Shown here piece by piece: positions 27,004-37,142 of a stretch of 64,000 bases of DNA. Location: positions 1 through 64,000 of the forward strand of contig VSCH01000010.1 in NCBI GenBank assembly GCA_047459075.1, in the 5' to 3' direction. This DNA is from ZC4RG19 sp017577565. GTDB taxonomy: Bacteria > Actinomycetota > Acidimicrobiia > Acidimicrobiales > VFJN01. How positions within the stretch are numbered: position 1 is the first letter of the stretch; every line of letters starts with the position of its first letter. The translations under genes were made by a program, and so were the position numbers. The notes under the pieces are model-generated. The model was not told the DNA's origin. It saw nothing but the letters and a program-made list of their open reading frames with translations, and made no database searches.

Positions 27004-29316
27004 TCACTCGTGGCGCTGCAGCTGCGCCACGGCCCGCTCGACGTCGGCACGGGACGGGCGGGGCGGCGGCGGCCCCGGCGCGATGGCCACGTGGTCGATC
27101 GTGCCGGTGAACGGGAACGGCGGCCGGTAGGCGTCGACGACCGGCAGGCCGGCGTCGCGGCCGACGAGCAGGCGGGCGCCGCCGATCTGCCACCGGAAGG
27201 GCAGGTCGGCGGGCAGCACGAGGCCGGCCACCTCCTCGCCGTCCACCTCGAGGCGGACCGGGCCACCGCCCGCGCCGGTGCGCTCGTAGGCGACGGCCAG
27301 CTCGTGCCGCCCCGGCGGCAGCGGGGCGGTGGCCCCGGCCACGTGGGCCTCGCCGAAGAGGCTGAAGGCGACGGCCGGCCGGCCCTCGACCACGTAGACC
27401 GCCCAGCCGTTGTTCCAGTCGCCCAGCGCGCAGACGACCCCCTCGGCGCCGCCCTCCGGCACCTCCAGCGCCGCGGTCAGGCGGAAGCCGCCGCCCATCG
27501 GGGGCAGGAAGTCCTCGGCGACCCCGCCGCCACCGGGCCGGTAGACGCCCGGCGAGGGGGCCGGGTGCGGGCGCGGCTCCATCGCCACCGCCCGCCCGAC
27601 CAGGCTGTCGTCGAGCGGCAGCACCTGGTTGCGCCCGGCCTCGTGCCACCAGAGCCGCTCGAGCTCGGCCACCTTCTCGGGGTGCCGGTCGGCGAGGTCG
27701 TGGGCCTCGGCGAAGTCGCTGTCGAGGTGGAAGAGGGCCCAGCGGTCGGTGGCGAAGTCGTGGCTGCCGGGGACCCGCTCGCGCTCGACGGTGATCTGGG
27801 GGCCGACGTGGTCGGTCGTCGCCTTCCAGCCGTCGTGGACGATGGCCCGGGACCCCACGACCTCGAAGTACTGCGTCGTGCGGGGGCTGGGGGCGTCGGG
27901 GTCGGCGAAGGTCGGGCGCAGGCTGGCGCCGTCCAGGGACAGCTGGTCGACGCCGTCGACGGTGGCGGGGGGCTCGACGCCGGCGACGTCGAGCACCGTG
28001 GGCAGGACGTCGACCGCGTGGCAGAACTGGTCCCGCACGGCGCCCGCCTCGCCGGCCGGGATGCCGGCCGGCCAGTGGACGATCAGCGGGGTGCGGACGC
28101 CGCCCAGCCACGAGTACCGCTTCCACAGCCGGAACGGGCAGTTGCCCGCCCAGGCCCAGCCCCAGGCGTAGTGGTTGTAGGCCCGGGGCCCGCCCAGCTC
28201 GTCGACCCGGGCGGCCAGGGCCTCGGGGTCGTCGAGCATGTCGTGGGTGAAGAGGTGCTCGTTCAGCGACCCGTGCGGCCCGCCCTCGCCGCTCGCGCCG
28301 TTGTCGCTCAGCAGCAGGACGAGCGTGTCGTCGAGCTGGCCGGTGGCCCGCAGGAAGTCGAGCAGCCGGCCGATCTGGGCGTCGGTGTGGGTGAGGAAGC
28401 CGGCGTAGACCTCCATCATCCGGGCGAACACGCGCCGCTGCCCGGCCGGCAGCTCGTCCCAGGCCGGCACCCACGGCGGCCGCTCGGTCGGCGTCGTGCC
28501 CTCCGGGACGACCCCGAGCTCGAGCTGGCGGGCGAAGGTGCGGTCCCGCCAGGCCTCCCAGCCGTCGTCGAAGCGGCCCCGGTAGGCGTCGATGTACTCG
28601 GCCGGCGCCTGGTGGGGCGCGTGCATCGCCCCGGTGGCGAACCAGCACAGCCAGGGCTTGGTCGGCGTCGCCTCGTGCTGGTCCTGGATGAAGCGGATCG
28701 CCCGGTCGACGAGGTCCTCGGTCAGGTGGTAGCCGTCCTCGGGCCCGGCCGGCGGCTCGACGAAGCCGTTGTCGCAGACGAGGTCGGGCACCCACTGGTT
28801 GGTGTCGCCGTTGAGGAACCCGTAGAAGCGCTCGAAGCCCTGGCCCAGCGGCCACTGCGTGAACGGGCCCGACGCGCTCTGCTCCCAGCGGGGCGCGAGG
28901 TGCCACTTCCCCACCGCGAAGGTGCTGTAGCCGGCGTCGCGCAGCAGGCGGGGCATCCCGGCGGCCGAGCGGGGGATGCGGCCGTCGTAGCCGGGGAAGC
29001 CGATCGGCACGTCGGCGACGAAGCCCATGCCCACCCGGTGCTGGTTGCGGCCGGTGAGCAGGCAGGCCCGGGTGGGCGAGCACAGCGCCGTGACGTGGAA
29101 GCGGCGGTAGCGGAGACCGCCGGCGGCCAGCGCGTCGATCGCCGGGGTGTCGACGTCGCCGCCGAAGCAGCCCAGCTGGGCGAAGCCCAGGTCGTCCAAC
29201 ACGATGACGAGGACGTTCGGGGCGTCCGGCCCGGGGCGCGGCACCGGGGTGAACGCGGGGCGCGACTCGGCGATCGTCGGGCCGATGACGGCTCGGGCGG
29301 CGGTGGCGGCGTCCAC
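27004..29316 (-). CDS. Cys-type (formylglycine) arylsulfatase
   Basis: A second long sulfatase (770 residues), homologous over its length to the one at 2.9-5.3 kb. NVLVIVLDDLGF supplies metal ligands and LCSPTRACLLTGRNQHR the signature, again with Cys79 as the residue to be converted. VLLLSDNGASGEGG is the later metal motif, and a C-terminal beta-sandwich follows residue 590. There is no signal peptide. A GTG at 29316 with GGAGG ten bases upstream is the best start; the longer frame is low-complexity. It lies inside the alpha-glucan cluster, between treS and glgE, without an obvious metabolic link. Confidence 0.92.
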   Translation of the reverse strand: MDAATAARAVIGPTIAESRPAFTPVPRPGPDAPNVLVIVLDDLGFAQLGCFGGDVDTPAIDALAAGGLRYRRFHVTALCSPTRACLLTGRNQHRVGMGFVADVPIGFPGYDGRIPRSAAGMPRLLRDAGYSTFAVGKWHLAPRWEQSASGPFTQWPLGQGFERFYGFLNGDTNQWVPDLVCDNGFVEPPAGPEDGYHLTEDLVDRAIRFIQDQHEATPTKPWLCWFATGAMHAPHQAPAEYIDAYRGRFDDGWEAWRDRTFARQLELGVVPEGTTPTERPPWVPAWDELPAGQRRVFARMMEVYAGFLTHTDAQIGRLLDFLRATGQLDDTLVLLLSDNGASGEGGPHGSLNEHLFTHDMLDDPEALAARVDELGGPRAYNHYAWGWAWAGNCPFRLWKRYSWLGGVRTPLIVHWPAGIPAGEAGAVRDQFCHAVDVLPTVLDVAGVEPPATVDGVDQLSLDGASLRPTFADPDAPSPRTTQYFEVVGSRAIVHDGWKATTDHVGPQITVERERVPGSHDFATDRWALFHLDSDFAEAHDLADRHPEKVAELERLWWHEAGRNQVLPLDDSLVGRAVAMEPRPHPAPSPGVYRPGGGGVAEDFLPPMGGGFRLTAALEVPEGGAEGVVCALGDWNNGWAVYVVEGRPAVAFSLFGEAHVAGATAPLPPGRHELAVAYERTGAGGGPVRLEVDGEEVAGLVLPADLPFRWQIGGARLLVGRDAGLPVVDAYRPPFPFTGTIDHVAIAPGPPPPRPSRADVERAVAQLQRHE

Positions 29317-29336
29317 GTGCTGTGCTCCTCCCTCCC

Positions 29337-29361
29337 CGCGCCCGGCCCCCCGCCGGGCGCG
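29337..29361 (-). terminator. GC-rich hairpin between glgE and the sulfatase gene
   Basis: CGCGCCCGG (29337-29345) and CCGGGCGCG (29353-29361) form a perfect 9-bp stem with a 7-base loop. It could end glgE transcription or lie in the sulfatase leader, since TAGCGT just upstream (minus strand) could be a -10 box. Confidence 0.4.
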
Positions 29362-29416
29362 GCCCGACGGCACGCTACCCGGGTGCCACCCGCGGCGCCG
29401 CAGCCCGCCGGCCGGC

Positions 29417-31339
<1,923 letters not shown>

Positions 31340-31407
31340 GCCTAGAGGCTACGCAGGGGCCGCGGCGTGGCGCGCCGGGGGGCCCGGGTGGCTACGGTGC
31401 GCGGACG
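31340..31407. promoter_or_regulatory. Divergent glgE/glgP promoter region
   Basis: Only 68 bases separate the starts of glgE (minus) and glgP (plus). TAGCCT (31346-31351, minus strand) serves glgE and TACGGT (31393-31398) serves glgP; each lies 6-9 bases from its start codon, leaving essentially no leader on either transcript. Synthesis and breakdown of glucan thus start from one compact region. Confidence 0.5.
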
Positions 31408-33942
31408 ATGAAGGCCCTCCGCAGCTTCACCGTCCGCCCGACCCTGCCCCGCGAGCTCGCGGCGCTCGAGGAGGTCGCGTTCAACCTGCGCTGGTCGTGG
31501 GACGACCAGACCCGTGACCTGTTCCGGTGGGTCGACCCGGACCTGTGGGACGCGAGCGTCCACGACCCGGTGCGGCTGCTCGGCCTCGTGTCCCGCGAGC
31601 GCCTCGACGCCCTGGCCCGGGACGCCGGCTTCAAGCGCTTCCTCGACGAGGTCCACAGCGAGCTGACCCGCTACCTCGACGGCGACCGGTGGTTCCAGAC
31701 CCGGGGCGAGAGCCCCCTGCGGATGGTCGCGTACTTCTCGCCGGAGTTCGGCATCGCGGAGGCCGTCCCCCAGTACTCGGGCGGGCTGGGGGTGCTGGCC
31801 GGCGACCACCTGAAGTCCTGCAGCGACCTCGGCGTGCCGCTCGTCGGCGTCGGCCTGCTCTACCGCAACGGCTACTTCCGCCAGAGCCTGGACGCCGACG
31901 GCTGGCAGCAGGAGCGCTACCCGCTGCTCGACCCCCACGTCATGGCCCTCACCCTGTGCGACGGCGCCCGGGTCGAGGTCGACCTGGCCGGCGTGCCGCT
32001 GCAGGCCCAGGTGTGGAAGGCGTGCGTCGGCCGGGTGGCGCTGTACCTGCTCGACGCCGACATCGAGGACAACCCGGACGAGGTCCGGCAGGTGACCGAC
32101 CGCCTCTACGGCGGCGACGTCGAGCACCGGCTGCGCCAGGAGATCCTGCTCGGCATCGGCGGCGTCCGGGCCCTGCAGGCGGTGGGCGTCGACGCCCAGG
32201 TGTTCCACACCAACGAGGGCCACGCCGGCTTCCTCGGGCTGGAGCGCATCCGCCAGCTCGTCGTCGACCACGGCCTCAGCTACCCCGAGGCCATCGAGGC
32301 CGTGCGGGCGGGGTGCATCTTCACCACCCACACGCCGGTGCCGGCCGGCATCGACCGGTTCCCGCTCGAGCTGATGCACAAGTACTTCAGCTCGTGGGCC
32401 GAGGAGGTCGGGGTGACCATGGACGAGCTGATCGCCCTCGGCCACCGCCCGACCGACCCGCCGGACGAGCCGTTCAACATGGCGGTCATGGGCCTGCGGC
32501 TGGCCGGGCGCAGCAACGGCGTCGCCCAGCTCCACGGCGCCGTCAGCCGCGAGATGTTCGGCGACCTCTGGCCCGACCTCGAGCGGGACGAGGCGCCGAT
32601 CGGCTCGATCACCAACGGCGTGCACGCCCACACCTGGGTGTCGCCGGAGATGGCCGACCTGCTGTCGCGCTACGTGCTGCCCGACTGGGACGAGGCCGGC
32701 CCCGACATGTGGCAGCGCATCCACGAGGCGCCCGACGACGAGCTGTGGCGCGCCCGCGAGCAGGCCCGGGAGCGCATGGTCTCCTTCGTCCGGCGCCGGC
32801 TGAAGGAGTCGGCGGTCGCCCGGGGCCTGACCGGCTCCGACGTCGACTGGATCGACGAGGTCCTCGACCCCCGGGTGCTGACGATCGGCTTCGCCCGTCG
32901 CTTCGCCACCTACAAGCGGGCCACCCTGCTGCTCTCCCAGCCCGACCGGCTGCGCGCCCTGCTCCTGTCGCCGGACCGCCCCGTCCAGCTGGTCTTCGCC
33001 GGCAAGGCGCACCCGGCCGACGAGCAGGGCAAGGAGATGATCCGCCAGATCGTGTCCTTCGCCTCCGACCCGGCGATCCGCCACCGGTTCGTGTTCGTCG
33101 ACGACTACGACATCGCCGTGGCCCGGGCGCTCTACCAGGGCTCGGACGTGTGGCTGAACAACCCCCGCCGGCCCCAGGAGGCCTGCGGCACCTCGGGCAT
33201 GAAGGCCGCGCTGAACGGCGGGCTCAACCTGTCGATCCTCGACGGCTGGTGGCACGAGATGTTCGACGGCGAGAACGGCTGGGCCATCAGCTCCGCCGAG
33301 GGCATCGAGGACCTGGCCCGGCGCGACGCGCACGAGGCCGGCGCGCTGTTCGACCTGCTCGAGCGGCAGGTCGTCCCGCTGTTCTACGAGCGCTACGGCG
33401 GCCCGGTCCCCCGCCGGTGGCTGAAGAAGGTCCGCAAGTCGCTGGCGTCGCTCGGCCCCAAGGTGACGGCGTCGCGCATGGTGCGGGACTACGTCACCGA
33501 GCTGTACGAGCCGACCGCCGCCCGGGCCGACGCGCTGTGGGCCGACGGCATGGCCCGGGCCAAGGCGCTCGCCGCCTGGAAGGAGCGGGTGCGCGAGGAG
33601 TGGCACGGCGTCCACATCGACCGGGTCGACGGCGACCCGACGGTGGCCGACCTGGGCGGCACCCGGCGGGTCGAGGCCGTCGTGTCGCTCGGGGCGCTGT
33701 CGGCCGACGACGTCGACGTCCAGCTCATCCACGGCCCGGTCGGGCAGAGCGACGAGCTGACCTCGCGCGAGGTGGTGTCGATGTCGGTCGCCGGGCCGGC
33801 CGAGGACGGCCACGTCCGCTACGCCGGCGAGTTCGAGACCCGGCACGCCGGCCGCTACGGGTTCACGGTCCGGGTCGTGCCCCGGCACCCCGACCTCGCC
33901 AGCTCGGCCGAGATGGGCCTGGCCGCCTGGGCCGACCGCTAG
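31408..33942 (+). CDS. glgP: Alpha-glucan (glycogen) phosphorylase
   Basis: GT35 phosphorylase of 844 residues that releases glucose 1-phosphate from glycogen or maltodextrin. The N-terminal DUF3417 module (LRSFTVRPTLPRELAALEEV) marks the bacterial/archaeal short-type branch. NPRRPQEACGTSGMKAALNG contains the PLP-binding lysine region. FHTNEGHAGFLGLER and TTHTPVPAGIDRFP are conserved substrate-site motifs. It is divergent from glgE. Its stop codon overlaps that of the convergent DUF4328 gene in a CTAG palindrome. Confidence 0.94.
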   Translation: MKALRSFTVRPTLPRELAALEEVAFNLRWSWDDQTRDLFRWVDPDLWDASVHDPVRLLGLVSRERLDALARDAGFKRFLDEVHSELTRYLDGDRWFQTRGESPLRMVAYFSPEFGIAEAVPQYSGGLGVLAGDHLKSCSDLGVPLVGVGLLYRNGYFRQSLDADGWQQERYPLLDPHVMALTLCDGARVEVDLAGVPLQAQVWKACVGRVALYLLDADIEDNPDEVRQVTDRLYGGDVEHRLRQEILLGIGGVRALQAVGVDAQVFHTNEGHAGFLGLERIRQLVVDHGLSYPEAIEAVRAGCIFTTHTPVPAGIDRFPLELMHKYFSSWAEEVGVTMDELIALGHRPTDPPDEPFNMAVMGLRLAGRSNGVAQLHGAVSREMFGDLWPDLERDEAPIGSITNGVHAHTWVSPEMADLLSRYVLPDWDEAGPDMWQRIHEAPDDELWRAREQARERMVSFVRRRLKESAVARGLTGSDVDWIDEVLDPRVLTIGFARRFATYKRATLLLSQPDRLRALLLSPDRPVQLVFAGKAHPADEQGKEMIRQIVSFASDPAIRHRFVFVDDYDIAVARALYQGSDVWLNNPRRPQEACGTSGMKAALNGGLNLSILDGWWHEMFDGENGWAISSAEGIEDLARRDAHEAGALFDLLERQVVPLFYERYGGPVPRRWLKKVRKSLASLGPKVTASRMVRDYVTELYEPTAARADALWADGMARAKALAAWKERVREEWHGVHIDRVDGDPTVADLGGTRRVEAVVSLGALSADDVDVQLIHGPVGQSDELTSREVVSMSVAGPAEDGHVRYAGEFETRHAGRYGFTVRVVPRHPDLASSAEMGLAAWADR

Positions 33943-34857
33943 CCGCCCGCCTCGCCGCCGGGCGGCGCCCACGCCCCCGGCCGCCCGGGGGCGGGCGGCG
34001 GTGGCGGCGCGGGCCGCGTGGCGGCCGCGGGGCGGGCGGCCGCCACCCGTCCGCCGGCGGCGGCGCCAGGACGAGGTGCTGGACGTTGCCGATGGCCGCG
34101 TCCTGGCGGGCGGTGAGCCGCCAGACCATGACCATCGCCGCGATCGCCGCCACCACGAACAGGAGCGCGGCCAGCGCCGCCCACCGGTCGGCGCCCGCGG
34201 CCTCGGACAGGACGCGCCGGACGTCGCGCGGCCCCGCCCGCCACAGGTCCGGGTGGAGGATCCACGCCACCCGGTCGACGACGGTCGCCAGCCCGAACGG
34301 CACGGCCCACCAGACGACGAGCCCGGTGCCGGCGCCCGGCCGGTGCTGGGGACCGACCGGGACGTAGGGCTCGACCGCCCGGTTCGCCCCGGCGATCTGG
34401 GCAGCGGGGATGACGAGGTTGGCGACGGGGATGAACCAGCCGCCGATCGCCCAGCCGGGGCCGAGCCCGTCCGCGCCGCGGGCCAGCGCCCGGGCGTTGA
34501 GCGCGTGCAGGTGCTGCCAGGCGACAACACGATCGCCGTCGCCGCGCCCCCGATCGCCCAGCCCGTGGAGGCCAGGTTCACGAGCCCGTCCGCGTCCTCG
34601 AGCCGCCGCACCGCCGAGAACCCGGCGCTGCCGTCCCGCACGTCGTCGAGGACCGTGGCACGGTTGAGGCGCGCCGCGGCCAGGGCCAGCGACAGCAGCG
34701 CCATGAGCGAGAGCGTCACCAGCGCGCCGGTGGCCACGCCCCGGGCCGACCGCTCGGGCGGCAGGGGGTGGATCGGCGACGCCCACCGGCCGTGCGAGAA
34801 CGGCCCGGCGGGCGGCGGCTCCGGCAGGCGCGCGGGGTCCCCGAAGGTGTTGGTCAT
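33939..34857 (-). pseudogene. DUF4328-like membrane protein, frameshifted
   Basis: The first 110 codons (34857 down to about 34528) encode a Pro-rich tail, a membrane helix and GLVNLASTGWAIGGAATAIVL. The frame then becomes meaningless, while the next frame continues the protein with WQHLHALNARALARGADGLG, PGWAIGGWFIPVANLVIPA (the hallmark of DUF4328), and further helices. Adding one base near 34527 would restore the frame. A second shift near 34030-34055 would give a better C-terminus (PAPPPPPAPGRPGAWAPPGG) ending at the CTAG shared with glgP. GGGAGGGGGG precedes the ATG. It is either a decaying gene or contains two sequencing errors in GC-rich runs. Confidence 0.65.
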
Positions 34858-34887
34858 GTCGCCCCCCTCCCGCGAGATCGGCGTGCC

Positions 34888-35667
34888 CTACCGCCCCACG
34901 AACCGGGCCTTGCCCGGGCCGTGCTCGCGGAAGCTGGCGATGCCGATGCGAGCGTCCTCGGTCTCGAACACCTGGGCGAACAGCCGCTGCTCGAGGGCGA
35001 GCCCGTCGGCCAGGCTCCCCTGCAGGCCCTCGTCGATCGCCCGCTTGGCCAGCCCCTGCGCCACCACCGCGCCCGAGGCCAGCTCGGCCGCCAGGGCCAG
35101 CGCCCGGTCGTGCAGCTGCTCGGGTGGGACGACCTCGTCGACGAGGCCCATGGCCAGGGCCTCGGCGGCGTCGACCTGCCGGCCGGTGAGGATCAGCTGC
35201 TTGGCCTTGGCGGGCCCGACGAGCCGGGCCAGGCGCTGGGTGCCCCCGCCGCCGGGGATGATGCCGAGCAGGATCTCGGGGAGGCCGAAGCGGGCCCGCT
35301 CGGAGGCGATGCGCAGGTCGCAGGCCAGGGCCAGCTCGCAGCCGCCACCCAGGGCGTAGCCGGAGACGGCGGCGATGACGCAGCGGGGGATGGCGGCCAC
35401 GGCGTCGAGCGCCCGCAGGAAGGCGGCGCCCACCGCCCGGCCCTCCTCCGGCCCGTCGAACTCGCCGATGTCGGCGCCGGCGGCGAAGATCCGGTCGCCG
35501 CCGGTCACGACGACCGCGCCCGGCGGGTCGTCGGTCAGGCGCCGGGCCACCGCCTCGAGCTGGCCCAGCAGGGCCGTCGACAGGGCGTTGACCTTGGGGT
35601 TGTCGAGGCGGACGACCGCGACGCCGTCGTCCCGCCGCTCCAGGTGCACGAGGGTTGCGTCGGCCAT
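34888..35667 (-). CDS. Enoyl-CoA hydratase/isomerase family protein
   Basis: Crotonase-fold protein of 259 residues. AAGADIGEF and AVSGYALGGGCELALACDLRIA form the CoA-binding oxyanion region, and the catalytic glutamate position is present in FGLPEILLGIIPGGGGTQRL. It likely hydrates enoyl-CoA in fatty-acid beta-oxidation. The ATG at 35667 has TAGGGT (35675-35680) 7 bases upstream and no Shine-Dalgarno sequence, so the longer reading frame upstream is rejected. Confidence 0.93.
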   Translation of the reverse strand: MADATLVHLERRDDGVAVVRLDNPKVNALSTALLGQLEAVARRLTDDPPGAVVVTGGDRIFAAGADIGEFDGPEEGRAVGAAFLRALDAVAAIPRCVIAAVSGYALGGGCELALACDLRIASERARFGLPEILLGIIPGGGGTQRLARLVGPAKAKQLILTGRQVDAAEALAMGLVDEVVPPEQLHDRALALAAELASGAVVAQGLAKRAIDEGLQGSLADGLALEQRLFAQVFETEDARIGIASFREHGPGKARFVGR

Positions 35668-35705
35668 CGCCGGGACCCTAGTTGGGCCCGGTCCACCACC
35701 CCGCC

Positions 35706-35751
35706 TTCCGGCGTCCCTCACGTCGTGTCGTGCACCTGACGGACGCCGGAA
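35706..35751 (-). terminator. Long hairpin downstream of the MeaB gene
   Basis: TTCCGGCGTCC (35706-35716) pairs perfectly with GGACGCCGGAA (35741-35751); after one C:C mismatch, TCA/TGA extends the stem inside. It lies 31 bases after the meaB stop on the minus strand and before the hydratase promoter, so a terminator is the simplest reading; no T tract follows. Confidence 0.6.
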
Positions 35752-35782
35752 CCCGGGGGGTTGGGGGCGGGCGCCCGTGGGG

Positions 35783-36739
35783 TCAGGGCCGGCGGTCCTC
35801 GGCCAGCAGCTCGTCGGCGGCGGTCCAGGGGTCGAGGTCGCCCTCGGCGACGGCGGCGACCAGCTCGGCCGCCCGGGCGCCGGCGCTGACGGCCCGGGCC
35901 CGCTCGAGCATCCGGGCCGTCACGAGGCGGGTCACCTCCTCGGCCGCCCGGCGCCGGCGCCGCTCGACCAGCTCGCTGGTCGCCTCCAGGTGCGCCCGGT
36001 GGTCGAGCACCGCCTGCCACACCTCCTCCACCCCCTCGCCGGTGGTGGCCGTGGCGCAGAGCACCGGCGGCTGCCAGCCGCTGCGGGGCTGGGCCATCGC
36101 CAGCATCCGCCGCAGGTCGCGGGCGGTCTCGTCGGCGCCGGGGCGGTCGGCCTTGTTGACCACGAACACGTCGGCGACCTCCATGAGCCCGGCCTTGTTG
36201 GCCTGCACGGCGTCGCCCCAGCCGGGGTTGACCACGACCATCGTCGTGTCGGCGTGCCCGGCCACCTCGACCTCGACCTGGCCGACGCCCACGGTCTCGA
36301 GCAGCACCCAGGGGAACCCGGCGACGGTGAGCACCCGGACGGCCTCGGGCGCCGACACGGCCAGCCCGCCGAGGTGGCCCCGGGTCGCCATCGACCGGAT
36401 GAACACGCCCTCGTCCAGCGCGTGCTCGCCCATGCGCACACGGTCGCCGAGGATGGCCCCGCCGCTGAAGGGGGACGACGGGTCGATGGCCAGCACCGCC
36501 ACCCGGTCGCCCCGCCGACGCACGACGCCCACCAGCGCGCTGGTCAGCGTCGACTTGCCGGCCCCGGGGGCGCCGGTGATGCCGACCGTGTAGGCGTCCC
36601 GCCCGAGGCCGTGGCCGGCCCGGCCGACGGCGCGGGCATCCTCGCCGCCCCGCTCGACCATCGACAGCAGCCGGGCCAGCGCGGCACGGTCACCGGCGCG
36701 GGCGGCGTCGAGCAGCTCGGCGGGGCGGGGGCGCGGCAC
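35783..36739 (-). CDS. MeaB/ArgK-family G3E GTPase
   Basis: The 318-residue GTPase protects and loads cobalamin on methylmalonyl-CoA mutase-type enzymes. GAPGAGKSTLTSAL is the P-loop, DPSSPFSGGAILGDR and ETVGVGQVEVEVA are the family switch motifs and VVNKADRPGA the NKxD site. No mutase gene lies in the window. The GTG at 36739 has TACCGT (36747-36752) 7 bases upstream; this supports it over the much longer open frame. Confidence 0.93.
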   Translation of the reverse strand: MPRPRPAELLDAARAGDRAALARLLSMVERGGEDARAVGRAGHGLGRDAYTVGITGAPGAGKSTLTSALVGVVRRRGDRVAVLAIDPSSPFSGGAILGDRVRMGEHALDEGVFIRSMATRGHLGGLAVSAPEAVRVLTVAGFPWVLLETVGVGQVEVEVAGHADTTMVVVNPGWGDAVQANKAGLMEVADVFVVNKADRPGADETARDLRRMLAMAQPRSGWQPPVLCATATTGEGVEEVWQAVLDHRAHLEATSELVERRRRRAAEEVTRLVTARMLERARAVSAGARAAELVAAVAEGDLDPWTAADELLAEDRRP

Positions 36740-36765
36740 GCGTCGGACGGTACCGCCGCGGGCGG

Positions 36766-37026
36766 TCAGAGGCTGACCGAGGACTCGGCGGGGGTGCTGA
36801 CGTCGACGACCTCGGTCACGCCCGGCACGCGGTCCTTGAGGATGCGCTCGACGCCGGCTTTGAGGGTGACCGTCGACGCCGGGCAGGCGACGCAGGCGCC
36901 CACGAGCTCGACGGTGACGACGCCGGTCTCCTCGTCGACGCCGCGCAGGAAGATGTCGCCCGCGTCCGCCTGGATGGCGGGGCGGATCAGCTCGATGACC
37001 TCGCGCACCTTCTCGGTCTCGACCAC
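36766..37026 (-). CDS. NifU C-terminal-domain Fe-S scaffold protein
   Basis: An 86-residue stand-alone Nfu domain. REVIELIRPAIQADAGDIFL is the family start and GACVACPAS holds the CxxC that binds a labile Fe-S cluster for transfer to client proteins. The GTG start has AGGAGA upstream. It precedes meaB by 26 bases on the same strand. Confidence 0.92.
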   Translation of the reverse strand: MVETEKVREVIELIRPAIQADAGDIFLRGVDEETGVVTVELVGACVACPASTVTLKAGVERILKDRVPGVTEVVDVSTPAESSVSL

Positions 37027-37142
37027 CTGGTCTCCTCGTGTCGCGGCAGCGCCGACCGATGCTGTCAGAGCCCGCCGCCGAGGAGCAACACCCGCCGGGG
37101 CCGGCGTGTTCCCGTCCGGCGCTCGGACCTAGCATCGCCCCG

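Noticed and set aside
31342..34857. A 1171-codon minus-strand frame across glgP
   Set aside because: Only its first 110 codons (the start of the DUF4328 gene) are real; the rest is antisense to glgP with shadow composition.
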